Origin: Thermosipho ferrireducens
GTDB lineage: Bacteria; Thermotogota; Thermotogae; Thermotogales; Fervidobacteriaceae
NCBI RefSeq assembly: GCF_017358165.1
Contig: NZ_CP071446.1
Location: 310,001 to 374,000 of the forward strand
DNA length: 64,000 bases
Direction: 5' to 3'
In this document: piece after piece, positions 18,027 to 25,151 of the stretch
How the letters are laid out: each line of letters begins with the position of its first letter
How positions within the stretch are numbered: the first letter of the stretch is position 1
Translations under genes and position numbers: made by a program
The notes under the pieces: generated by a model
What the model saw: the letters and a program-made list of their open reading frames with translations, nothing else
What the model was told of the DNA's origin: nothing
Database searches by the model: none

Positions 18027-18593
18027 TTGAAGTGGATTATAAATGTCAAAGATGTCATAGCAAACAAAAAACTCAAAATAGAAGGAAACTATGAAAAAGA
18101 TGTAATAGAGCTTCACACAGGGACTTACAAAGTAATTAATGGCATTTTTTCCGTTAAAGTTTCTTTAGTTTATACCAATAACACTATAGTAGTTGGCGGG
18201 TACGTTCGAGGAAAAGTTGAAAGACCATGTGATAGATGCCTTGAAATGTCTGTAATGGAACTTAACGGTACAATAGAAGCTGTTTATGACTTAAAAAATG
18301 AACCAAATTTTAAAAATTCCGAAATAGAAGATCTAAAAAATGTGATATACTACAAAGGTGATACTATAGATCTCGAAGAACGAATAATCGAAGCGCTAAT
18401 TGTTGCAGCGCCAGATGTGTTTTACTGTAAAGAGACTTGCAGAGGGCTCTGCCCATATTGTGGAGTGAACTTAAACAAAAACCCCGATCACAAGTGCGAA
18501 AAAAACGAAAGCTATACGATAAACAAGTCCGCTTTTTCAAAATTAGAAAAATTAAAAGATATGTTGAATAAAAATGAAAAAGAGGAGGGATAA
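18027..18593 (+). CDS. yceD: YceD/DUF177 protein, likely 23S rRNA accumulation factor
   Basis: DUF177 family protein of 188 residues that commonly sits before rpmF. The family core is CDRCLE in the middle and a C-terminal cysteine cluster CKETCRGLCPYCGVNLN, probably binding zinc. E. coli YceD affects 23S rRNA levels, but its biochemical role is not settled. The start is taken as TTG 18027 because AGAGG lies 8 bases before it; the GTG at 18018 is part of that ribosome site. The gene ends in GAGGAGGGATAA, so its stop lies in the rpmF ribosome site. Confidence 0.85.
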   Translation: MKWIINVKDVIANKKLKIEGNYEKDVIELHTGTYKVINGIFSVKVSLVYTNNTIVVGGYVRGKVERPCDRCLEMSVMELNGTIEAVYDLKNEPNFKNSEIEDLKNVIYYKGDTIDLEERIIEALIVAAPDVFYCKETCRGLCPYCGVNLNKNPDHKCEKNESYTINKSAFSKLEKLKDMLNKNEKEEG

Positions 18594-18596
18594 ATT

Positions 18597-18779
18597 ATGG
18601 CTGTTCCAAAACAAAAAAGATCTCGCAGCAGAACACATCATAAAAGAGCAAAAATTTACAGAGCCTTTTCAGTACCAGTTTCTGTTTGTCCAAACTGTGG
18701 CGCTCCCAAGCTTCCTCACAGGGTATGTTTGAGCTGTGGATACTATGGAAAGAAACAGGTGTTTGAATTAGCAAAATGA
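18597..18779 (+). CDS. rpmF: 50S ribosomal protein L32
   Basis: 60-residue ribosomal protein with MAVPKQKRSRSRTHHKRA, the universal L32 start, and a zinc ribbon CPNCGAPKLPHRVCLSCG (four cysteines, so the zinc-binding form). ATG 18597 follows GAGGAGGGATAAATT. Its TGA stop overlaps the plsX start codon by two bases. The yceD-rpmF-plsX order is conserved in many bacteria and ties ribosome and lipid synthesis together. Confidence 0.97.
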   Translation: MAVPKQKRSRSRTHHKRAKIYRAFSVPVSVCPNCGAPKLPHRVCLSCGYYGKKQVFELAK

Positions 18780-19777
18780 TAAAATTAGCAGTAGATGTTA
18801 TGGGAGGAGACAAGGCGCCAGCTGAAATATTAGCTGGCGCTGTAACGTTTGCCAGAAACAACAAAGACACAAAATTAATTCTGGTTGGAATAGACGAAGC
18901 GTTTAAAGATATTGAAATTCCAGAAAATTGTTCTGTTGTTAGAACAGAAGATTACCTCCCCATGGATGTAAAACCAACGGAAGCACTTCGAAGAAAAAAG
19001 AGTACAATGTATACAAGTTGCAGGCTTGTTAAAGACAAAGAAGCGGATGGCGTTGTAAGTGCTGGAAATACAGGTGCTCTTCTCTCGTGCGCAACTTTTG
19101 TAGTTGGAAGAATAAAAGGAATAGAACGTCCAACGCTCGCAGTACCAATTCCAACAGAGAAAGGTTTTTCAATTCTTGCCGATGCAGGAGCCAATATTGA
19201 TGTTAAATCCTCAGTCATTGCTCAATTTGGAATAATGGCTGTTGAATATGCAAAAGTTATGGGAATTGAAAACCCCACAGTTGGATTATTGAATGTGGGA
19301 ACCGAGCAAAATAAGGGTACCCAGCGCGAAAAAGGAGCTTTTACCCTTTTAGAAAATATTTTTAAAGAGCAATTTTTAGGAAATATAGAGGGAAATGACA
19401 TAAATAAAGGTGTAGTTGATGTCATTGTCTCCGATGGCTTTGCTGGAAATGTAGCTATGAAAACCATGGAAGGTGTTGCAAAATTAATTTCAAATATGAT
19501 AAAATCTGAAGCCAAAAAAAATATACTTGGAGCTATTGGTGCGCTGCTTATGTACAAAACCTTCAGGAATTTGAAAAAGAAGATAGATCCAAGAATGTAT
19601 GGAGGAACGTTTTTCATAGGAGTTAACGGAGTGGTAGTAAAAGCTCACGGAAATTCTGACAGAATAGCAATATATAACGCTTTAAAAGTTGCAAAAAACG
19701 GAGTTAAAAATCGCCTGCCAGAAAAAATAAAGGAGGCGCTGGAAAATGTGCGGAATAGTAGGGATAGTGGGGACTGA
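18776..19777 (+). CDS. plsX: Phosphate acyltransferase PlsX
   Basis: 333-residue soluble enzyme that makes acyl-phosphate from acyl-ACP for phosphatidic acid synthesis. AVDVMGGDKAPAEILAGA at the start, GVVSAGNTGALLS and VSDGFAGNVAMKTMEG are PlsX hallmark segments. The start ATGATAAAA overlaps the rpmF stop. The last 32 bases overlap the glmS start, so its end is in a different frame from glmS; this keeps both genes co-translated. plsC and fabH-type genes that often follow are not present here. Confidence 0.95.
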   Translation: MIKLAVDVMGGDKAPAEILAGAVTFARNNKDTKLILVGIDEAFKDIEIPENCSVVRTEDYLPMDVKPTEALRRKKSTMYTSCRLVKDKEADGVVSAGNTGALLSCATFVVGRIKGIERPTLAVPIPTEKGFSILADAGANIDVKSSVIAQFGIMAVEYAKVMGIENPTVGLLNVGTEQNKGTQREKGAFTLLENIFKEQFLGNIEGNDINKGVVDVIVSDGFAGNVAMKTMEGVAKLISNMIKSEAKKNILGAIGALLMYKTFRNLKKKIDPRMYGGTFFIGVNGVVVKAHGNSDRIAIYNALKVAKNGVKNRLPEKIKEALENVRNSRDSGD

Positions 19778-21554
19778 GTTTACTGTTGGAGAATTGATAG
19801 ATGATCTTCAAAAACTTGAATACAGAGGTTATGATTCTGCAGGTGTTGCTTTCTTATCCACGGAAAAAGTAAACATAAAGAAATCTATAGGAAGAATAAG
19901 CAATCTTAGAAAAATAGTTGAACCTGACCTGTTCTCAAACATCGGCATAGCCCACACAAGGTGGGCAACCCATGGTGCGCCAAATGACATAAATGCTCAT
20001 CCCCACTCTGATTGTACAGGTAATATAGCCATTGTTCATAACGGAATAATAGAAAACTACGCTGAGCTTCGTGAAATATTAATAAAAAACGGTCACACTA
20101 TCAAATCAGATACAGACACTGAAGTTATTGCGCATCTTATTGAAGAAAATTATGAAGGAGATCTGTACTCTGCCGTACTCAAAAGTGTTAAAAAATTAAA
20201 AGGTGCATACGCTATTGCTGTTATGCACAAAGCACATCCTGAAACACTCATAGCGGCAAGAAAAGGAAGCCCTCTTGTTGTTGGAAAGGCTAATGACAAA
20301 ACAATTTTAGCCTCTGATATAACCCCAATAATAAAATACACAAAGGATGTTGTATTCCTTGAAGATGGTGATATTGCAATTTTGAAAGGAAATGATATTA
20401 GAATAACAGACGTCAATGGAAATATAGTATTAAGGAAAACTATTCATATTACCTGGGACGAGTCGTCTGCAGAAAAAGGTGGATATAAACATTTTATGAT
20501 AAAAGAAATATACGAAGAACCTGAAGCAATTGAAAGCGCGCTTGTAGGGAGAATAAAACTTGAGGGACCATTTTTGAAAGAAATTGAAGAATTTAATCTG
20601 GAAACTATTAACAAAATTAAAGTAGTCGCCTGTGGAACAAGTTATCATGCTGCTTTAGTATTCAAATATTTCCTTGAAAAACATATAAACATAGATGTAG
20701 AAGTGGACGTTGCTTCAGAATTCAGGTATAGAAACGTTTATATTGACGATAATACCGCAGTTATAGCAATTTCTCAATCAGGAGAGACCGCTGATACATT
20801 AGAATCTGTTAGAGTTGTAAAGAGAAAAGGTGCAAAAGTAATAGCAATAACCAACGTTGTTGGTTCCACAATTACCCGGGAAAGCGACGCTACAATCTAC
20901 ATGAATGCAGGCCCGGAAATAGGGGTAGCTGCTACAAAAACATATATAAATCAGTTAGTTGTATTATATTTACTTGGAATGAGTATTTTGAAGAAAAGAA
21001 ACGTATGGTCTGAAAATTTAGAAAAAGACCTGAACTTTTTGAAAAATTCCCCGGATATTTTCAGAAAAATGTTTGAAACAATAGATTTAAAAGAACTTAT
21101 TTCATATTATAAAAACTTTAACCACTTTATGTACATAGGACGTGGAATAAATTACCCAACTGCTCTGGAAGGAGCGTTGAAATTAAAGGAAATTAGTTAT
21201 ATAAATGCAACAGCATATCCAGCTGGCGAATTAAAACATGGACCTATCGCTCTTCTTGACCCAACTTTTCCCGTTTTTGCAATAGCTCCAAAAGATTCGC
21301 TTTATGAAAAAATGAAAAGTAATATAGAGGAATCAAAAGCAAGAAAGGCAAGAATTATTGCAATAACAACTGAAGGAAACAAAGAAATTTCATCGATAGC
21401 TGATGATGTTATTTTTGTGCCAGAAAGCCCGGAAGATATGTACCCGCTGGTTATTGCTCCCATTATTCAAATATTCGCTTATTTTGTTGCTGACATGAAA
21501 GGATACGATCCAGATAAGCCTCGCAATCTTGCAAAAAGTGTGACTGTAGAATAA
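19746..21554 (+). CDS. glmS: Glucosamine-6-phosphate synthase (isomerizing glutamine amidotransferase)
   Basis: 602-residue enzyme converting fructose 6-phosphate and glutamine to glucosamine 6-phosphate for peptidoglycan. The nucleophile is Cys2 in MCGIVGIVG; the glutaminase domain continues with GIAHTRWATHG and HNGIIENYAELR. Two SIS isomerase domains follow, with CGTSYHAALV, SQSGETADTLESV and ELKHGPIALLD, and the C-terminus DKPRNLAKSVTVE is exactly the conserved tail. ATG 19746 is inside plsX behind AAGGAGGCG. No glmS ribozyme is possible in the few bases upstream. A strong terminator follows the stop. Confidence 0.97.
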   Translation: MCGIVGIVGTEFTVGELIDDLQKLEYRGYDSAGVAFLSTEKVNIKKSIGRISNLRKIVEPDLFSNIGIAHTRWATHGAPNDINAHPHSDCTGNIAIVHNGIIENYAELREILIKNGHTIKSDTDTEVIAHLIEENYEGDLYSAVLKSVKKLKGAYAIAVMHKAHPETLIAARKGSPLVVGKANDKTILASDITPIIKYTKDVVFLEDGDIAILKGNDIRITDVNGNIVLRKTIHITWDESSAEKGGYKHFMIKEIYEEPEAIESALVGRIKLEGPFLKEIEEFNLETINKIKVVACGTSYHAALVFKYFLEKHINIDVEVDVASEFRYRNVYIDDNTAVIAISQSGETADTLESVRVVKRKGAKVIAITNVVGSTITRESDATIYMNAGPEIGVAATKTYINQLVVLYLLGMSILKKRNVWSENLEKDLNFLKNSPDIFRKMFETIDLKELISYYKNFNHFMYIGRGINYPTALEGALKLKEISYINATAYPAGELKHGPIALLDPTFPVFAIAPKDSLYEKMKSNIEESKARKARIIAITTEGNKEISSIADDVIFVPESPEDMYPLVIAPIIQIFAYFVADMKGYDPDKPRNLAKSVTVE

Positions 21555-21556
21555 TC

Positions 21557-21587
21557 AAAGAGCCACGAAATTTCGTGGCTCTTTTTT
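21557..21587 (+). terminator. Rho-independent terminator after glmS
   Basis: Perfect 14-base palindrome AAAGAGCCACGAAA / TTTCGTGGCTCTTT (21557-21570 and 21571-21584) ending in a T-run. It closes the yceD-rpmF-plsX-glmS operon. Confidence 0.9.
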
Positions 21588-21588
21588 C

Positions 21589-21840
21589 GCTAATCTCGCT
21601 AACCCTCGCTAAATATAAGATTCCTCACCCTTCGGGTTCGGAATGACAGGGGTGGGTTGGAGCCCTCACCTTCTACGCTCCTCGGAATGTCAACCTTTTT
21701 TGTCATCCTGAGCGTAGCGAAGGATCTTTCTTTTTACCAACCTTGCTAACTCTCGCCAACCTCGCTAATCATAAGATTCCTCACCCTTTGGGTTCGGAAT
21801 GACATGAATGGAAGGCCAACCTCGCTGACAATATAGGAGA
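21589..21840. repeat. Repeat cluster 1: MITE-like element plus solo arms and 9-bp tandem repeats
   Basis: Gene-free stretch between glmS and the next promoter. One paired element spans 21701-21804: left arm TGTCATCCTGAGC...GAAGGATCTT, a T-rich then CTCGCTAAC-like spacer, and right arm AAGATTCCTCAC...TCGGAATGACA. Two solo right-type arms lie at about 21617-21648 and 21671-21692. Copies of the 9-mer CTCGCTAAC and variants occur at 21595-21612, about 21750-21780 and 21819-21828. Each arm can fold into its own hairpin, often with a TTCG loop. No coding potential is seen. Confidence 0.8.
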
Positions 21841-21848
21841 AGACTATT

Positions 21849-21878
21849 TTGTAAAAGATATTAAAAATATGTTATAAT
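21849..21878 (+). promoter_or_regulatory. Promoter of the 21956 outer-membrane-like gene
   Basis: TTGTAA (21849-21854), 18-base spacer, TATAAT (21873-21878), matching sigma-A consensus closely. It lies just after repeat cluster 1 and leaves an untranslated leader of about 70 bases. Confidence 0.7.
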
Positions 21879-21955
21879 CATATTTAAAGAAATGCCGTTC
21901 TCAACATAAGAAGTTAAATTTAATCAAAACCTTTTTAGGAGGGAGGAGATATATT

Positions 21956-22753
21956 ATGAGAAAGCATCTGCTGTTTATTTTGATATTACTTGTTGGTTCC
22001 TTAGGATTTTCCTTTACAATAAACAGCAGTCTTATAGAACAACCTTCTGATATTATTGCCCGAGATTATTTTCTAAAAGTAAGTGGAACCTATTACAACG
22101 ATCTTTATCTGGAGAAGGAAGTTATTGGCATTGACGGAACTGTTCGAATTGACTTTCCACTAATAACAATTGGAATTCACGCTTTTACAACTTTTTCATC
22201 TACCACTATTGATTCCCCGGAATTTTTAGATTTTGAGGGTGCCATGGCTTTAACATTTGGTCCGTTGTACGCAGCTGTTGCTGCTCCATTTGTACTTGGA
22301 ACTGATAATATATATCTTGTAGGCATTCCATCGATAGCTTTTGGAATAGCAGGTCAAAAAGAAACTTACAGAAGCTACAATAGAGTTGACATCTCATACA
22401 TTCCTCACAATTTCTTTACGATTATTAACGGGGAAATAAACATGAACCCTGACTTTGATCCTCTCAACGCAGCACTCCGCATAAATCTTTACTCTGAGAG
22501 ATATCAAAAGTTTGGTATAGACGTAACATTTAAAGATTTAAAACTATTCTTAGAGCAACAAGAACTCCTGTACTCTGTGAAGGTTATTTTTGGAAAAACT
22601 CTGTCATTTTATGGAGTTTATTCCAATTTTGAAATTCCTTACAAAGCCGGAGCAGGTTTAGATCTTGGAATACTGCAAGGATGGGCCTTTGTAAGTTTGA
22701 ACGAACAATTCGAGCCTGAGCAATTTGAGCTCAGTGTGGTTTTAAATTTTTAG
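21956..22753 (+). CDS. Putative outer-membrane beta-barrel protein of unknown function
   Basis: 265 residues with a clear signal peptide (LLFILILLVGSLGFSF) and then a sequence of short amphipathic strands rich in aromatic residues and glycine (for example FEGAMALTFGPLYAAVAAPF). The last residues, LSVVLNF, end in Phe, the classical outer-membrane barrel end signal. No family is recognised. It has its own promoter, a GGAGGGAGGAG ribosome site and sits 30 bases before the ABC-transporter binding protein, with no terminator between, so they may be co-transcribed. A role as porin or toga component is possible but unproven. Confidence 0.6.
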   Translation: MRKHLLFILILLVGSLGFSFTINSSLIEQPSDIIARDYFLKVSGTYYNDLYLEKEVIGIDGTVRIDFPLITIGIHAFTTFSSTTIDSPEFLDFEGAMALTFGPLYAAVAAPFVLGTDNIYLVGIPSIAFGIAGQKETYRSYNRVDISYIPHNFFTIINGEINMNPDFDPLNAALRINLYSERYQKFGIDVTFKDLKLFLEQQELLYSVKVIFGKTLSFYGVYSNFEIPYKAGAGLDLGILQGWAFVSLNEQFEPEQFELSVVLNF

Positions 22754-22783
22754 TGAACAATAAATCCAGGGGAGGGATAGGGT

Positions 22784-23536
22784 ATGAAAAAAATGATAGT
22801 GGTAATACTGTCTGTCATCATTTTTTCCATGGTATTTTCCGCCACAATTACAGAAATAAAGGCAAAAGGTAAGCTATTAGTTGGTACAGAACCAACTTTT
22901 CCTCCATTTGAATATGTCGATGAAAATAACAATATAGTAGGTTTCGATATTGACATTGCACAACGTATAGCGGACAAACTTGGCGTAAAGCTTGAAATTG
23001 TGAATTTACCATTTGACTCCCTGATACCCGCCTTAATGCAAAATAAAATCGATCTTATAATAGCCGGGATGACAATTACCGAAAAACGTGCTAAAGTCGT
23101 AGATTTTTCCGTCCCATATTTCAACGCAAATCAGTCTATAGTCGTCAGAGAAGGTGAGAAATTCAGGCCAGTAAAATTAGAAGATTTAAAAGGAAGGAAA
23201 GTAGCAGTTCAACTTGGCACTACTGGAGACATAGTCGTTTCAGAAATTTCAGAAATAAAAGTCGTCAGATTCCAGAAATTTACTGACGCTTTCCTCGAAC
23301 TTCAAAACAAACGAGTTGATGCTGTTGTTTTAGACGAAGCTGTGGCCCGGGCTTATGTAAAAAAATTCCCAAAATTTGTCGTTTCAGCTGTAATTGATAC
23401 CGGTGAAAAATACGGAATAGCAGTTAAAAAAGGAAATTCTGAGCTTTTGAATTTTGTAAACAACGTGATTTCAGAAATGTTCAAAAGTCCTTATGATTTA
23501 CTTGTAGAAAAATGGTTTGAAAAAGCTCAACAATGA
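22784..23536 (+). CDS. Polar amino-acid ABC transporter substrate-binding protein
   Basis: 250-residue periplasmic binding protein of the HisJ/GlnH family (SBP_bac_3). After the signal peptide (IVVILSVIIFSMVFSA) come GKLLVGTEPTFPPFEYVDE, GFDIDIAQRIADKLG, DLIIAGMTITEKRAKVVDFS and the VAVQLGTTGDIVVSE lobe-2 segment with the ligand Asp in VDAVVLDEAVA. There is no lipobox cysteine, so it is predicted to be free or held by its uncleaved signal rather than lipidated. Permease and ATPase genes follow after a strong hairpin, which likely keeps this component in excess. Substrate specificity cannot be told. Confidence 0.92.
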   Translation: MKKMIVVILSVIIFSMVFSATITEIKAKGKLLVGTEPTFPPFEYVDENNNIVGFDIDIAQRIADKLGVKLEIVNLPFDSLIPALMQNKIDLIIAGMTITEKRAKVVDFSVPYFNANQSIVVREGEKFRPVKLEDLKGRKVAVQLGTTGDIVVSEISEIKVVRFQKFTDAFLELQNKRVDAVVLDEAVARAYVKKFPKFVVSAVIDTGEKYGIAVKKGNSELLNFVNNVISEMFKSPYDLLVEKWFEKAQQ

Positions 23537-23548
23537 TTATTTTTATTT

Positions 23549-23585
23549 AAAGACAGCACGTAAAACTTACGTGCTGTCTTTCTTT
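23549..23585 (+). terminator. Intra-operon hairpin between binding protein and permease
   Basis: A 15-base-pair perfect stem (23549-23563 with 23567-23581) and 3-base loop AAC, followed by CTTTT. It is strong enough to stop most transcription after the binding-protein gene; partial read-through would explain unequal subunit levels. The stem could also protect the upstream mRNA from 3' exonucleases. Confidence 0.8.
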
Positions 23586-23620
23586 TAAATACTTATTTTT
23601 TCAAAGAGGGTGAAAATCAA

Positions 23621-24271
23621 ATGGGAGGAATAACAACAGTTGTAGAAAACTTTCCTTTTTTACTCCTTGGAGCCTGGGATACATTAAGATTAACGTTTTT
23701 TTCCGTGTTAATAGGTTTAATTATAGGAACCTTTGTAGGAATGGGAAGACTATCGAAACTCAAAATAATAAACATTCCATGTACTGCGTACGTTGAATTT
23801 TTAAGAGGAACGCCTCTTTTAGTACAAATTTCTATTGTTTATTTTGGACTCCCACAACTTGGCATACAATTAGACGCATACCCAGCTGCAATAACAGCTC
23901 TGGGATTGAACAGTGGCGCCTACATAGCAGAAATTGTGCGAGCTGGCATCCAATCTATTTCTCGGGGACAATATGAGGCGGCTCGCTCGCTTGGATTAAC
24001 CCACTGGCAAACAATGAGATATATAATTCTGCCTCAGGCATTTAAAAACATACTACCCGCCCTTGGAAATGAATTTATTACACTGACAAAAGATAGTTCA
24101 CTCGCTTCTGTAATAGGTGTTACAGAATTAATGAGAAGAGGGCAATTTGTTATCACACGAACGTTCCAGACTTTTTCTATTTACTTTGGAGTAGCCCTGA
24201 TATACTTCATTCTTACGTTTATAATTTCCAGAATCACAAGATATGTAGAAAAAAGGATGGCGGTAGCGTGA
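23621..24271 (+). CDS. Polar amino-acid ABC transporter permease
   Basis: 216-residue inner-membrane permease of the HisM/GlnP type with about five membrane helices. [18 protein letters not shown] at the N-terminus, [11 protein letters not shown], and the EAA loop [19 protein letters not shown] that contacts the ATPase are typical. It has only one permease gene, so the transporter probably works as a homodimer. AGAGGGTGA precedes the ATG. The TGA stop overlaps the GTG start of the ATPase gene. Confidence 0.93.
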   Translation: MGGITTVVENFPFLLLGAWDTLRLTFFSVLIGLIIGTFVGMGRLSKLKIINIPCTAYVEFLRGTPLLVQISIVYFGLPQLGIQLDAYPAAITALGLNSGAYIAEIVRAGIQSISRGQYEAARSLGLTHWQTMRYIILPQAFKNILPALGNEFITLTKDSSLASVIGVTELMRRGQFVITRTFQTFSIYFGVALIYFILTFIISRITRYVEKRMAVA

Positions 24272-24999
24272 GTGAAATTTTAAAAATAGAGAACTTGCAA
24301 AAAAGTTTCGGCCATCTAAAAGTATTAAAAGGAATAAACCTCTCAGTAGACCGCGGAGAAACAATTGTCATAATCGGACCAAGTGGCGGCGGAAAAAGTA
24401 CCTTGCTTAGATGTATAAACCATTTAGAAGAATATGAAGATGGAAAAATTATTTTCCTGGGAGAAGTAATAGACAGGCATAACACCAATTTAAATAAAAT
24501 TCGAACAAAAATAGGTATGGTTTTCCAGCACTTCAACCTTTTCCCACACATGTCTGTTCTCGAAAACCTGACTCTTGCTCCTATAAAAGTTAAAAAATTA
24601 TCTCAAGAAACGGTTATCGAAAAAGCAAAAGAACTTCTGAAAAGAGTTGGGCTTCTTGAAAAGATAAACTCCTACCCCGAAAGTCTTTCAGGAGGGCAAA
24701 AACAACGAGTAGCAATTGCGCGCGCACTTATGATGGAACCTGTTCTGATGTTATTTGATGAACCAACATCTGCTCTTGATCCAGAACTCGTTGGAGAAGT
24801 ATTAGAAGTAATGAAAGACTTAGCGCGCTCAGGTATGACTATGATTGTCGTAACCCACGAGATGGGCTTTGCCAGAGAAGTTGCTGATAGAATCATTTTT
24901 ATCGATAAAGGTGTGGTTGTAGAAGAAGGAACGCCTGAAAAAATAATGAATAATCCTCAGCACCAAAGAACCAGAGAATTCCTGCGCCATATTCTTTAA
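24268..24999 (+). CDS. Polar amino-acid ABC transporter ATP-binding protein
   Basis: 243-residue ATPase of the GlnQ/HisP type. Walker A is [13 protein letters not shown], the Q loop [18 protein letters not shown], the ABC signature [15 protein letters not shown], Walker [14 protein letters not shown], and the switch His is in VVTHEMGFA. All catalytic parts are intact. It starts at GTG 24268 overlapping the permease stop. It completes a three-gene importer for a polar amino acid. Confidence 0.95.
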   Translation: MSEILKIENLQKSFGHLKVLKGINLSVDRGETIVIIGPSGGGKSTLLRCINHLEEYEDGKIIFLGEVIDRHNTNLNKIRTKIGMVFQHFNLFPHMSVLENLTLAPIKVKKLSQETVIEKAKELLKRVGLLEKINSYPESLSGGQKQRVAIARALMMEPVLMLFDEPTSALDPELVGEVLEVMKDLARSGMTMIVVTHEMGFAREVADRIIFIDKGVVVEEGTPEKIMNNPQHQRTREFLRHIL

Positions 25000-25063
25000 A
25001 TTTGAAGTCAAAAAATTAAAATAAAGCTGAATCTAACAATCATAATGTTAGAAAAAGTGGTTG

Positions 25064-25093
25064 TTTACAAAAAGTGCCGCTCCATGGTAGAAT
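25064..25093 (+). promoter_or_regulatory. Promoter of the LVIVD-repeat protein gene
   Basis: TTTACA (25064-25069), 18-base spacer, TAGAAT (25088-25093). It leaves a leader of about 50 bases before AAAGGAGG and the GTG start at 25152. A small inverted repeat CTAACA/TGTTAG lies just upstream at about 25034-25051. Confidence 0.55.
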
Positions 25094-25151
25094 AGTAGGA
25101 GTGGTGTTGTATTTTACCTTATCATTTTGATATTTTAAAGGAGGTCTTATT

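Noticed and set aside
19700-19750. glmS ribozyme
   Set aside because: The glmS start lies inside plsX with no untranslated leader, leaving no room for the ribozyme.
25034-25051. Terminator after the amino-acid ABC ATPase gene
   Set aside because: The CTAACA/TGTTAG stem has six pairs and is followed by an A-run rather than a T-run on the plus strand.
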